Below, piece by piece: positions 1 to 8,462 of a stretch of DNA of 64,000 nt. Every line of letters begins with the position of its first letter. Position 1 is the stretch's first letter. A program made the translations under genes and the position numbers. The stretch is from an uncultured Lachnospiraceae bacterium (GTDB lineage Bacteria > Bacillota > Clostridia > Lachnospirales > Lachnospiraceae), in the NCBI GenBank assembly GCA_947625465.1, contig CANQOK010000006.1, forward strand, positions 24,606 to 88,605, given 5' to 3'. The notes beneath the pieces are model-generated. The model worked only from the letters and a program-made list of their open reading frames with translations. It did not search any database and was not told the DNA's origin.

Positions 1-80
1 TAGGCACCCAGGCACCGGAGATCTGCCCGACCTGCGCGCATCCGCAGTCTTATTTTGAAGTAAACGCGGAAAATTACTAA
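1..80 (+). CDS. Rubrerythrin, C-terminal end (partial)
   Basis: Only the last 25 codons and the stop are present; the gene enters from the left edge. The frame reads a rubredoxin-type knuckle, CPTC followed by AHPQSYFEV and ending AENY, which is the typical C-terminus of rubrerythrin, the diiron/rubredoxin protein that reduces hydrogen peroxide in anaerobes. Only one of the two CxxC knuckles is visible. The assignment rests on this short but very characteristic tail. The next gene starts 35 bases downstream and has its own ribosome binding site. Confidence 0.8.
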   Translation, partial: GTQAPEICPTCAHPQSYFEVNAENY

Positions 81-115
81 AGAAACCAAACTCAGCCGGA
101 AGGAGGCAATCGCCA

Positions 116-1564
116 ATGACAACAGAACCGGAAACCCTGTGCCGCCACCGGGTATTTCACCACTTCTATCAAATCTGCCGGATCCCGCACGGGAGCGGGA
201 ATGAAAAAGCCCTGAGCGATTATCTGGTAAGCTGGGCGGCGGAACTGGGGCTCTATGCCGAACAGGACGCATGGAACAATGTCCTGATCCGAAAACCCGC
301 GGCGCCGGGTTATGAAGATTCCCCGGGCGTCATGCTGCAGGCGCACATTGACATGGTCTGTGAAAAATCAGATTCCGCCGAACACGATTTTGCCAAAGAT
401 CCCATCTGCTGGGTAATCGACGGCGATACCCTTTCTACCGGCGGTCGGACGACACTGGGCGCGGACGACGGCATCGGCATGGCGCTGATCATGGCGGTGT
501 TGGAAGATCGGACATTAAAGCATCCGGCACTGGAAGCGCTGTTTACCACTATGGAAGAAGAAGATCTGTCCGGCGCGGAGCATTTTGACGCTTCCAAGAT
601 GCAGTCTCACTATCTGATCAATCTGGATCACACGGTGGAACATGAGATTAACTGCGGAAGCTGCGGCGGCATGCAGGTGGATTTTCGCCTGCCGCTTCCG
701 GTTTCCCCGGTTCCCGCCGGCTTTCATACCTATCGGCTGTCCGTATCCGGACTAAAGGGCGGACATTCCGGAGACGACATTAACAAAGGACGCGGAAACG
801 CCAACGTGGTTCTGACCCGGCTTTTGGTAGCCATAGAGGACTGCACTCCCTATCTGCTTGGCCAGATCCGCGGAGGCAGTTTCCGGCTGGCGATCCCCCG
901 GTCCGCGGAGGCGATCCTCTGTCTGGACCCTGCGGCATTCCCCGCAGTCCGTACAGTGCTGGAGCGCCTTACGGCAGAAATGCAGAAGGAACTGGCCGTC
1001 ACCGCCGACCGGCTGACCGTTGCGATGGAGCCGGCGGAACCGATCCTGCAGGGAACAGACCCCGCGCCGGTTCTCTCCGCTCTGATGCTGATCCCGGACG
1101 GTATTTTTCAGATGAATGAGATGCTGGCCGGTCTGGTCGATACCTCCGACAATCTGGGCGAGATCTATCTGGAAGACGGCATGCTGCATCTGGTACTGGA
1201 GATCCGTTCCGCCAGAGACAGCCTGCGCGCTTACCTATATCAGCGTATGGAGCGGCTGGCCGCCCTGCTGGGCGGACAGTGTGAATGGAGCAATGCTTAT
1301 CCCAGCTGGAATTTCCAGCCGGATTCCCGGCTGCGGCAGATTGCCGCCCGGGCATTTCAGACCGCCTACGGAAGCGAACCAGCCTATCTGACCGTACACG
1401 CAGGACTTGAAGTCGGATATCTGTTAAACAGCCGGCCTGACGTCGACGCGATTTCCATCGGGCCGGACTGCCGGGATTTCCATTCCCCGACAGAATCGGT
1501 ACAGATCTCGTCCGTCAAAAATTTTTACAGTTATTTTTGTTTACTTCTTGCTTTACTTCAATGA
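116..1564 (+). CDS. pepD: Aminoacyl-histidine dipeptidase (PepD, M20 family)
   Basis: A 482-residue M20-type metallopeptidase of PepD length (about 480-490), a cytosolic dinuclear zinc dipeptidase acting on Xaa-His and other dipeptides. The metal and catalytic residues are in order: HID (His77, Asp79), GADDG (Asp117), the EEED cluster near 147-150 holding the general base and a zinc ligand, NLDH near 180, and a C-terminal DFHSPTE with the last His ligand near 456. The ATG follows an AAGGAGG site at about 100-106. A transporter gene starts 44 bases downstream with its own Shine-Dalgarno, so the two may be co-transcribed as a peptide or amino acid use unit. Intact; function confident. Confidence 0.93.
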   Translation: MTTEPETLCRHRVFHHFYQICRIPHGSGNEKALSDYLVSWAAELGLYAEQDAWNNVLIRKPAAPGYEDSPGVMLQAHIDMVCEKSDSAEHDFAKDPICWVIDGDTLSTGGRTTLGADDGIGMALIMAVLEDRTLKHPALEALFTTMEEEDLSGAEHFDASKMQSHYLINLDHTVEHEINCGSCGGMQVDFRLPLPVSPVPAGFHTYRLSVSGLKGGHSGDDINKGRGNANVVLTRLLVAIEDCTPYLLGQIRGGSFRLAIPRSAEAILCLDPAAFPAVRTVLERLTAEMQKELAVTADRLTVAMEPAEPILQGTDPAPVLSALMLIPDGIFQMNEMLAGLVDTSDNLGEIYLEDGMLHLVLEIRSARDSLRAYLYQRMERLAALLGGQCEWSNAYPSWNFQPDSRLRQIAARAFQTAYGSEPAYLTVHAGLEVGYLLNSRPDVDAISIGPDCRDFHSPTESVQISSVKNFYSYFCLLLALLQ

Positions 1565-1608
1565 TGTGGTAAAATAACTTTAAGAAAAGCAAGGAGGAGA
1601 CATTTTAC

Positions 1609-3039
1609 ATGAATCTGAAAAAAGAAAAAAGTGAAACGAAAGAGAAGAAGCTGAAGGCCATTAACCCCATGCTGTTTCTGGTCGTCATTCTTCTGGTCGT
1701 AGCCATTTTATCTTACATTATTCCCGCCGGTTCCTACGACCGCGTGTATGATGAAGCTACGGAACGGGAACTGGTAGTTCCGGGCAGCTACCACGTGGTA
1801 GACAGGAATCCAACCACGATCTTCGGTCTGCTGATGTCCTTAACGCTTGGTATGCAGAACGCGGCGTCCATTATTTTCTTCCTGTTGATCATCGGCGGGA
1901 TGTTCGCCATTTTAAACGGCACCGGCGCCATTAACACCGGAATGGCCAATGTCGTGCGCGCCATGAAAGGAAAGGAACTGCTGATGATTCCGGTCTGCAT
2001 GATCGTGTTCGGCTGCGGCTCCGCTTTCTGCGCCAACTTTGAAGAATTTCTGGCGTTTGTGCCGCTTGTGCTGGCATGCTGCCTGACGATGGGATTTGAC
2101 TCCCTGACCGCTGTCGGCATCATCTTCTGTGCCGCCGCATCCGGTTACGCGGGCGCCATTACCAACGCCTTTACCACCGGCGTAGCGCAGAGTATCGCGG
2201 GACTGCCCATGTTTTCCGGTATGGGGCTGCGCGTATGCGCCTTTATCGTATTGTTGTCAGTCAGCATCGGCTATGTCATGTGGCACGCGCATCGGGTAAA
2301 GAAAAATCCGCTCTTCAGCTCCACTTACGCGGTCGATCAGGAGACCATAAAAGGGATCGCGCTGGATACGGACAATGTTTCCAAGCTGACGCTCCGGCAG
2401 AAGCTGGTACTGGTTGTTTTCGTGCTTGGAATCGCCTTTACGGTGTGGGGCATCATCACACAGGGATATTACATAGATGAACTGGCCGCTATTTTCCTCG
2501 CCATCGGCATCATCGGCGGCGCAGTCGGCGGCTTAAAGCCCAGCGAGATCTGCGACCATTTTGAAAAGGGGTGCGCCAATATGCTGTTCCCCTGCCTGAT
2601 GATCGGTCTTGCCAACGCTGTCGTGATCCTGCTGCAGGACGCCAATATCATGGATCCGATCATTCATTTCCTCTCCGGTCTGCTGAACGGCGTACCTTCC
2701 GCGATCGCCGCATGCGGCATGTTTGTCGTGCAGGATCTGTTCAATGTTCTGGTTCCGTCCGGTTCCGGTCAGGCCGCGATCACAATGCCGATCATGGCCC
2801 CTCTGGCAGATTCCCTGAATCTGACACGACAGACCGCGGTTCTGGCATTCCAGATGGGCGACGCGTTTACCAATGTAATGGCTCCTACCGGCGGAGAGAT
2901 CCTGGCTGCCCTGGCAATGTGCGGCGGCGTATCCTTTAAAAAATGGATGAAGTATCTCCTGCCCCTGTTTATCCTGTGGTGGGTTGTGGCCTTTGTCTTC
3001 CTGATCATAGCGGTCGGCATCAATTACGGGCCGTTCTAA
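1609..3039 (+). CDS. YfcC-family (DcuC/AbgT-like) membrane transporter
   Basis: A 476-residue protein with a short charged cytoplasmic N-terminus (Lys/Glu-rich, residues 1-20) and about 11-13 hydrophobic segments. It has the layout of the YfcC/C4-dicarboxylate anaerobic carrier family: an N-terminal membrane segment, a 40-residue loop with a VVPGSY-like motif, then paired inverted halves, and a conserved PSGSGQAA signature near residue 385. Family members are predicted carriers of amino acids, arginine/ornithine or small carboxylates; the substrate cannot be read from the sequence. The neighbouring peptidase suggests amino acids or peptides (inference). The start follows AAGGAGG at about 1591-1597. 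A terminator follows closely. Confidence 0.82.
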   Translation: MNLKKEKSETKEKKLKAINPMLFLVVILLVVAILSYIIPAGSYDRVYDEATERELVVPGSYHVVDRNPTTIFGLLMSLTLGMQNAASIIFFLLIIGGMFAILNGTGAINTGMANVVRAMKGKELLMIPVCMIVFGCGSAFCANFEEFLAFVPLVLACCLTMGFDSLTAVGIIFCAAASGYAGAITNAFTTGVAQSIAGLPMFSGMGLRVCAFIVLLSVSIGYVMWHAHRVKKNPLFSSTYAVDQETIKGIALDTDNVSKLTLRQKLVLVVFVLGIAFTVWGIITQGYYIDELAAIFLAIGIIGGAVGGLKPSEICDHFEKGCANMLFPCLMIGLANAVVILLQDANIMDPIIHFLSGLLNGVPSAIAACGMFVVQDLFNVLVPSGSGQAAITMPIMAPLADSLNLTRQTAVLAFQMGDAFTNVMAPTGGEILAALAMCGGVSFKKWMKYLLPLFILWWVVAFVFLIIAVGINYGPF

Positions 3040-3060
3040 AATGGAATGAAATAAATAAAA

Positions 3061-3102
3061 GCCGCGGGCGTCCGGTTTCCCGAATGCCCGCGGCTTAAAA
3101 TT
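3061..3102. terminator. Rho-independent terminator after the YfcC-type gene
   Basis: A 9-bp perfect stem (GCCGCGGGC, 3061-3069, with GCCCGCGGC, 3086-3094) is followed by TTAAAATTTT. It is preceded by an A-rich run, so it could also stop leftward transcription of the broken lipoprotein gene. Confidence 0.8.
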
Positions 3103-3104
3103 TT

Positions 3105-3729
3105 GTCTGATCCCCTTATTCAGCATTCCTGTCGCGTAATCCACTCCGTCCCAGAGACCGATGATCTCATAGTGGCCGCCATTGAACTCCGACATAGGAC
3201 AGCGATTCGTCTGTCACGTCAACGCGCAGCGAACCGTTTTCCGTTACCGACACGTCCTTGATCTTGATGGGTTCCTCCGGCATGTTCGTAAATACCTTTT
3301 CCAGGTACGCCTTGTAAGCCGGAACAGAACAAATCTCCTCATAGTAGTTACGGAAGCTGTCATCAGCGTAATTGAGCGGATACAGCCCGCCAAAATCCCT
3401 GTTGTCCTGGTTTTCGGTACTGTCGGTGACATAGCGTATATCCTGTACCTCTATCTCCTTTTCCTTTTCATCGGTAAAGGAGACATTCAGCGCGCCGTCC
3501 TTTTTCTCGACGCTCTTTACCGGGCAGGATATGATCTCCGGATCGGCAGTCTGCTCGGCGCCATCCTGCGGACTTCTTCCGTAGACTCCTGCTGATCAGA
3601 GCAGCCGGTCAATGTCGTCATGAAAAGCGACACCGAAAGAATCACCGCAATACAGGAGCGCAGCAAACTGCGGCGTCCTGTTTTTATTGTATCATAAAAA
3701 AAAGAAGCGTTGCTTGTTGTCCACGACAT
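3105..3729 (-). pseudogene. Frameshifted lipoprotein gene (function unknown)
   Basis: From the ATG at 3729 the frame encodes a hydrophobic segment and a lipobox ending LTGC (Cys at about residue 43), then is lost after about 60 codons. Shifting frame near 3571-3579 restores a coding-like stretch (EESPQDGAEQT..., through SFTDEKEKEIEVQDIRYV and DDSFRNYYEEI) down to about 3195. A second shift near 3190-3200 continues as EFNGGHYEIIGLWDGVDYATG until just before the terminator. The pieces together would make an exported lipoprotein of about 200 residues. No ribosome binding site is obvious. I do not recognise the family. Sequencing error at two places is an alternative to true decay. Confidence 0.55.
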
Positions 3730-3799
3730 ATTTGTGTTATTTACGACAGGACAACCCTTCCAAACGCCTGCGGATTCTTCTCATTCTTTTCAATAAGGA

Positions 3800-3828
3800 T
3801 TGAAAACCTATAAAATCTATGTTATTAT
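3800..3828 (+). promoter_or_regulatory. Predicted sigma-A promoter for the Rrf2-hydE-tcdA genes
   Basis: TTGAAA (3800-3805) and TATTAT (3823-3828) are separated by 17 bases, about 90 bases upstream of the Rrf2-family gene. The AT-rich sequence around and after the -10 could be the regulator's own operator (inference). Confidence 0.5.
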
Positions 3829-3916
3829 AGTATTTATCAAATTGGAGTTTTGGCAGCGGCGAGAATCGGGATATCCGCCGCCGTGACCGCGGAAATACTC
3901 CGGAAAAGAGGTAATT

Positions 3917-4354
3917 GTGAAAATTTCAACGAAAGGCAGATATGCGCTGCGTATGATGCTGGATCTGGCGGAGCATCAGGACGGGGGTTTTGTTGCGCTC
4001 AAGGATATCGCCGGCCGGCAGGGCATCTCCAAGAAGTATCTGGAACAGATCGTACCAATCTTAAACCGGAGCGACGTTCTGCGGACCAACCGGGGATTCC
4101 AGGGCGGTTATCAGCTTGCGAAGTCGCCGGATAAATATACTGTAGGCGATATTCTCCGTCTGACCGAGGGAAGTCTCGCGCCGGTCGCCTGTCTGGAGCA
4201 GGATCCCGTGCTGTGTGAACGAAGCGGCGAATGCGCCACGCTTCCGGTCTGGCGGGGATTATACAAGGTGATCAACGAATATCTGGACGGCATCACGCTT
4301 CAGGATATTTTAGACGCCCAACGGGCACAATACGCCAACGACTATGTCATTTAA
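3917..4354 (+). CDS. Rrf2-family (IscR-like) transcriptional regulator
   Basis: A 145-residue winged-helix repressor. The N-terminus MKISTKGRYALRMMLDLA is the Rrf2 hallmark; the recognition-helix region (GISKKYLEQIV) and the wing (RGFQGGYQLAK) follow. Three cysteines between about residues 94 and 110 (CLEQDPVLC, then SGEC) match the Fe-S ligand cluster of IscR/RsrR-type members, so it probably senses iron-sulfur or redox state. The start is GTG at 3917, preceded by GAGGT 5 bases upstream. The gene is followed by hydE after 71 bases, suggesting control of Fe-S/hydrogenase maturation (inference). Confidence 0.88.
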   Translation: MKISTKGRYALRMMLDLAEHQDGGFVALKDIAGRQGISKKYLEQIVPILNRSDVLRTNRGFQGGYQLAKSPDKYTVGDILRLTEGSLAPVACLEQDPVLCERSGECATLPVWRGLYKVINEYLDGITLQDILDAQRAQYANDYVI

Positions 4355-4425
4355 CGACAGCATTCAGATTACATTCATATTTACATTCATACCACATTCA
4401 GATCAAAGGAAAGGACTCAGACATC

Positions 4426-5463
4426 ATGACGATCATAGAAGAACTGCGCGCGAACCGCGATCTGCCGGACGAGAAACTGACCGCGCTGCTGGAAACCGAA
4501 GAATGGGATTCCGTCCTGTTTGCGGAAGCAGACGAGGTCCGGCGGGAGCGATACGGCGACGCCGTATATATCCGCGGTCTGATCGAATTTACGAATTATT
4601 GCAAAAATAACTGCTACTACTGCGGCATCCGCGCCGGCAACCAAAACGTGCGGCGTTACCGGCTGACAAAGGAAGAAATCCTTTCGTGCTGCGCGGAAGG
4701 CTATGCGCTCGGCTTTCGTACGTTTGTCCTGCAGGGCGGGGAAGATCCTTATTTTACGGACGACCGGATCTGTGAGATCGTTTCCGCGATCCGCGCACAG
4801 TACCCCGCATGCGCGATCACGCTTTCTATTGGAGAAAAGGAACGGGAAAGCTATCAGCGATATTTTGACGCGGGCGCCAACCGCTACCTGCTGCGGCATG
4901 AGACTGCCGATGAAGCCCATTACCGCAGGCTGCATCCGGAAAGCATGCGTCTGCAGCACCGCAAAGACTGTCTGTTTGCGTTAAAGGAAATCGGATACCA
5001 GGTAGGCTCCGGATTTATGGTGGGCTCCCCTTATCAGACGACCGCCAATTTAATTTCCGATCTGCGGTTTCTGCAGCAGCTTTCACCGGATATGATCGGG
5101 ATCGGGCCTTATCTGACGCATGCGGAAACCCCGTTCGCGCATTTTGAGAACGGCAGTTTTCCGCTGACGCTGCGATTAGTGGCTGTCTTGCGCCTGATGT
5201 TTCCTTATGCGCTGATCCCGGCGACCACAGCGCTCGGCACGATCCATCCCCAGGGACGGGAGCTTGGATTAAAAGCCGGCGCCAATGTCGTAATGCCCAA
5301 CCTTTCTCCGGTCAGCGTCCGGAAACTGTACGCGCTTTATGAAAATAAGATCTGTACCGGAGACGAATCGGCGCAGTGCCGAAGCTGTCTGGAGCAGCGG
5401 GTCCGGCAGGCAGGCTACCGGATTGTAACTGCCGTCGGAGATGTAAAAAGGAACGGCGTATAG
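4426..5463 (+). CDS. hydE: [FeFe] hydrogenase H-cluster radical SAM maturase HydE
   Basis: A 345-residue radical SAM protein. The Fe4S4 motif CKNNCYYC (CxxxCxxC) lies near residues 62-69, after IEFTNYC, followed by GIRAGN and the LQGGEDPYF and SIGEKE strands typical of HydE/BioB-like TIM barrels. HydE acts in assembly of the 2Fe subcluster of [FeFe] hydrogenase with HydG and HydF, which are not in this window. The frame is open further upstream, but the ATG at 4426 has AAAGGAAAGG just before it and gives the family length. The 60 bases upstream hold repeats of ACATTCA. PylB/BioB homologues are less likely given the residue pattern. Confidence 0.88.
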   Translation: MTIIEELRANRDLPDEKLTALLETEEWDSVLFAEADEVRRERYGDAVYIRGLIEFTNYCKNNCYYCGIRAGNQNVRRYRLTKEEILSCCAEGYALGFRTFVLQGGEDPYFTDDRICEIVSAIRAQYPACAITLSIGEKERESYQRYFDAGANRYLLRHETADEAHYRRLHPESMRLQHRKDCLFALKEIGYQVGSGFMVGSPYQTTANLISDLRFLQQLSPDMIGIGPYLTHAETPFAHFENGSFPLTLRLVAVLRLMFPYALIPATTALGTIHPQGRELGLKAGANVVMPNLSPVSVRKLYALYENKICTGDESAQCRSCLEQRVRQAGYRIVTAVGDVKRNGV

Positions 5464-5485
5464 CCGCTCCGGAATCGAGGTTATT

Positions 5486-6229
5486 ATGCAGGAACAATTT
5501 TCAAGAACAGAACGGCTGTTAGGAACCGCAGCGATGGAACGGCTTGCCGCTTCCCGGGCGGCGGTCTTCGGCCTCGGCGGCGTAGGCGGTTATACGGTGG
5601 AGGCACTGATCCGCTCCGGTCTCGGCGCCATAGATCTGATTGACAATGATACCATAGCGCTTTCCAACCTCAACCGGCAGATCTACGCCACACACAGCAC
5701 CATCGGAAGCTATAAAGTAGATATCGCCAGACAGCGGATCCTGGATATCAATCCGAACGCCGTGGTCCGCACATACCGGACTTTTTACCTGCCGGATACA
5801 GCCGATCAGTTTGATTTTACCCAATATGACTATATCGTGGACGCCATCGATACCGTAAGCGGAAAGATCGCGCTTGCGGAAAACGCGTACCGGGTCGGCA
5901 CTCCCATCATCAGCTGCATGGGCGCCGGCAACAAGCTGGACGCCGCCGCGTTTGAAGTGGCGGACATCTATGAAACTTCTGTCTGTCCGTTGGCGAAGGT
6001 GATGCGGCGCGAACTGAAAAAACGCGGGATTCCCCGGCTGAAGGTCGTCTATTCCAGGGAAACGCCTTTAACGCCTCTAACGTCTTTAACACCCGCCGAC
6101 GCCCCGGAAGCGGACGAGACGCAAAAAACTACCCGGCGCCGTCAGGTACCGGGCAGTACTGCTTTCGTTCCTTCTGCTGCAGGGCTGATCATGGCCGGAG
6201 AAGTGATCCGGGATCTGATCCGGTCATAA
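5486..6229 (+). CDS. tcdA: tRNA threonylcarbamoyladenosine dehydratase (TcdA/CsdL, ThiF-like)
   Basis: A 247-residue E1-like ATP-dependent adenylyltransferase of the TcdA (YgdL/CsdL) type, which cyclises t6A37 of tRNA to ct6A. It shows the Rossmann ATP site GLGGVGGYTVEAL (about 30-42), the DNDTIALSNLNRQ motif, the DAIDTVSGK strand and SCMGAGNK. Compared with the family, the region at about 190-210 carries a small Thr/Pro repeat (TPLTPLTSLTP) from a 9-base DNA repeat at about 6061-6092. The start 22 bases after hydE implies co-transcription; the upstream Shine-Dalgarno is GAGG. The closely related MoeB/ThiF are excluded by length and the lack of the CxxC zinc ligands. Confidence 0.87.
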   Translation: MQEQFSRTERLLGTAAMERLAASRAAVFGLGGVGGYTVEALIRSGLGAIDLIDNDTIALSNLNRQIYATHSTIGSYKVDIARQRILDINPNAVVRTYRTFYLPDTADQFDFTQYDYIVDAIDTVSGKIALAENAYRVGTPIISCMGAGNKLDAAAFEVADIYETSVCPLAKVMRRELKKRGIPRLKVVYSRETPLTPLTSLTPADAPEADETQKTTRRRQVPGSTAFVPSAAGLIMAGEVIRDLIRS

Positions 6230-6282
6230 CCGTTCCCGGCACTTCTTCGTCCAATATTTCCCCTTCCAACACTTCCTCTATG

Positions 6283-7380
6283 TCAGGGCAGATCCGTATA
6301 GAAAATTCCCGTCAGGAGCTGTACGCCAATGGAAACCGCGGTAATCGCGATCCAGCAGCAGGCTCCCATGGTAATGGGCTTTCCGCCCTTTTTCACCAAT
6401 TCAACCAGGTTGGTATTGAGACCAATGGCACACATTGCCATGGCGATAAAGAATTTTGCCAGCCATTTCATAAACGGCACAAAGCTGTCCGCGTAAAAGA
6501 CCGTCACTCCGTTTTCCGGAAGAAGTCCCATCAGGGTTGTAATGACAGACGCCAGAATAAAATACAGGATAAAGAACGGGAATATTTTCTTTAAGGAGAA
6601 GCTGCCGTTTGCGCCGCCGCTTTTCTTTGCCTTCGCCGTCCGGTAAAACGCCAAAACCAGTGTGATCGGAATAATGGCCAGGGTACGGGTCAGTTTCACG
6701 GTAACGGCTGCCGACAAAATCCCGTCTGTCCCATAGAGGCTCTCTGCCGTAGACGCCGCCGCTGTAACGGAGGAGGTGTCGTTTACCGCTGTTCCCGCAA
6801 AAACGGCGAACCCTTCCGAGCCCAGCCCGATGGCGTGTCCAAACGCCGGAAAGATCAGGGCTGCCAACACATTAAACAGAAAGATCACGGAAATCGACTG
6901 CGCCACTTCTTTATCGTCCGCATCGATGACCGGCGCCGTCGCCGCAATGGCAGAGCCGCCGCAGATCGAGGAACCGACTCCGATCAGCGTGGAAACCTTT
7001 CCGTCCATATGTAATACCTTCATCATCAGGTACGCCACGATCAGAGACGTGGATATTGTCAGTACAATGACCGGAAGACTCTTCCCGCCTACGCTGGCGA
7101 TGGTTCCCAGATTCAGGGAGAATCCCAGAATAATGACCGCCCACTGCAGAATCTTTTTGGACGTAAACTTAATCCCGTCTTTCAGGGCCGCGTGACCTGC
7201 CAGCGCGGGGCAGACCAGCGTAATCAGCATCCCGATCAATATGGCAAATACCGGCGCGCCCACCACTTCCAGCGAGAAGCTGCCGACAGTAATCCCGGAA
7301 AGCAATGTGGCTGCCGCCGCAATGGCCGCGCACAACACGATTCCCGGCATAAAGCCTCCGGCTTTTTTTAAAGTATTCAT
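6283..7380 (-). CDS. YeiH-family putative sulfate exporter
   Basis: A 365-residue protein with about ten membrane segments. It has the YeiH/PSE-family features: an early FSLEVVGAPVFAILIGM region, LQWAVIILGFSLN, the GVGSSICGGSAIAA motif near 135-150 and AGTAVNDTSSV near 190-200. Members are annotated as putative sulfate exporters; the real substrate is largely unproven. Its ATG overlaps the stop of the upstream lipoprotein gene (ATGA type), with AAGGAGG inside that gene's last codons, so it is translationally coupled to the lipoprotein pair and probably belongs to the run of leftward genes starting with the xanthine-dehydrogenase subunits. No terminator is clear downstream of 6283. Confidence 0.85.
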   Translation of the reverse strand: MNTLKKAGGFMPGIVLCAAIAAAATLLSGITVGSFSLEVVGAPVFAILIGMLITLVCPALAGHAALKDGIKFTSKKILQWAVIILGFSLNLGTIASVGGKSLPVIVLTISTSLIVAYLMMKVLHMDGKVSTLIGVGSSICGGSAIAATAPVIDADDKEVAQSISVIFLFNVLAALIFPAFGHAIGLGSEGFAVFAGTAVNDTSSVTAAASTAESLYGTDGILSAAVTVKLTRTLAIIPITLVLAFYRTAKAKKSGGANGSFSLKKIFPFFILYFILASVITTLMGLLPENGVTVFYADSFVPFMKWLAKFFIAMAMCAIGLNTNLVELVKKGGKPITMGACCWIAITAVSIGVQLLTGIFYTDLP

Positions 7381-8462
7381 AGTATGTATTCCTCCTTAAT
7401 CGGCGTTCCTGTAGCGGCATAGAAAATTTCCTTATAGGAACTGCCAAATTTCTCATAACTTATCTGCCAGACCGGCCAGAAAATTTCATTCCGGTCATTG
7501 TTCTGTTCCGAATCGGAATCCATATAAGAATCGGCATAGACCAGATGAATCTCTTTAATGTCAATGGGATTTTTTCCCCACTTTTCTTCCGCGTAACTTT
7601 GAAATTGCTCCAATACGGTTTTAATTGACACCGGCGACAGTTTTCGGATTTCTTTCTCTATTATAATATTCTGATTGCTGCTGACGGCAGCTACCCCATC
7701 CTCTGTGTAGAGAAAAATAATTCCCCGCGGTGAAGATAATTCCAGTTCATCCTGCAAATACGGGATATAGATGAGATACGCATCCTGCTCCATCAGTTTC
7801 TCATCCGCTTTCGTCAATGGTACTAAAAGAGAATCTGCATACTCCTGATAAGCTTTCCACTCTTCTCCGCTGATCGTATCAAAATAGCATTGGCTTTTAT
7901 TTAAAGTTCCTTCGATGAAGCCGCTGTATTCCGCTTCCAGTTTTGCCGCCGCATCTGCCGCCGTTCCAATCGTCGCTTCTATTTCCGGATCGATCTCACT
8001 GCCAGGGTAAAAACTCTCCGCTACTCTTATAGCAAATTGACTGATCCCGGCATTTATCTCATAATAATGTTTTTTTGAATCGTCAAATGGATTCCATGTT
8101 TCCGTAAGCAATGGATTGATCTCTAAAAGCCGATCCAAGCGATCCTGAAGTTCTGACTCATCGCTCCACTGATGCACCGCATATACCGGATATTCCCCGG
8201 CATACACATTTGGGGGCGTAACTGACGCATTCACCGAAATCCTCTCATTCAGCCAGATATTCTCCAGTTTGCTGACAGTCTCATCCGCAAGTTTTTCCTG
8301 CACCTGCGGATCGTCGATCATCATCTTGATCCCGGTTTCCTCTTGCGTCTGCTGTGTTGTTTCCTGATTTCTCATTCCATCCGAGCACCCGCACAACAGC
8401 AGAACCCCTAACAGCATACTGATGATCTGTTTCCCCTTTTTATCCAAACTGACTTGCTTCAT
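7377..8462 (-). CDS. Putative lipoprotein, paralogue of the next upstream gene
   Basis: A 361-residue exported lipoprotein: an N-terminal KKGK, a hydrophobic stretch and the lipobox LLCGC with the lipidated Cys near residue 25. The rest is acidic, soluble and of unknown function. It is clearly related to the gene upstream: both carry LWLNE(R/K)IS(V/I)NA near 65-80, PVYA, a (S/T)PV(S/G)I(K/E)TVL(E/D)QF helix and a C-terminal FYAATG. I chose the ATG at 8462 because it precedes the signal peptide and follows GGGGGAG; a longer frame upstream adds an unlikely N-terminus. It overlaps the upstream paralogue by 23 bases. No function is assigned. Confidence 0.72.
   Translation of the reverse strand: MKQVSLDKKGKQIISMLLGVLLLCGCSDGMRNQETTQQTQEETGIKMMIDDPQVQEKLADETVSKLENIWLNERISVNASVTPPNVYAGEYPVYAVHQWSDESELQDRLDRLLEINPLLTETWNPFDDSKKHYYEINAGISQFAIRVAESFYPGSEIDPEIEATIGTAADAAAKLEAEYSGFIEGTLNKSQCYFDTISGEEWKAYQEYADSLLVPLTKADEKLMEQDAYLIYIPYLQDELELSSPRGIIFLYTEDGVAAVSSNQNIIIEKEIRKLSPVSIKTVLEQFQSYAEEKWGKNPIDIKEIHLVYADSYMDSDSEQNNDRNEIFWPVWQISYEKFGSSYKEIFYAATGTPIKEEYIL

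Noticed and set aside
4360..4402. ACATTCA repeats before hydE as a regulator site
   Set aside because: Repeats are imperfect, irregularly spaced and lie within the leader between co-directional genes; slippage-prone sequence is a simpler reading.
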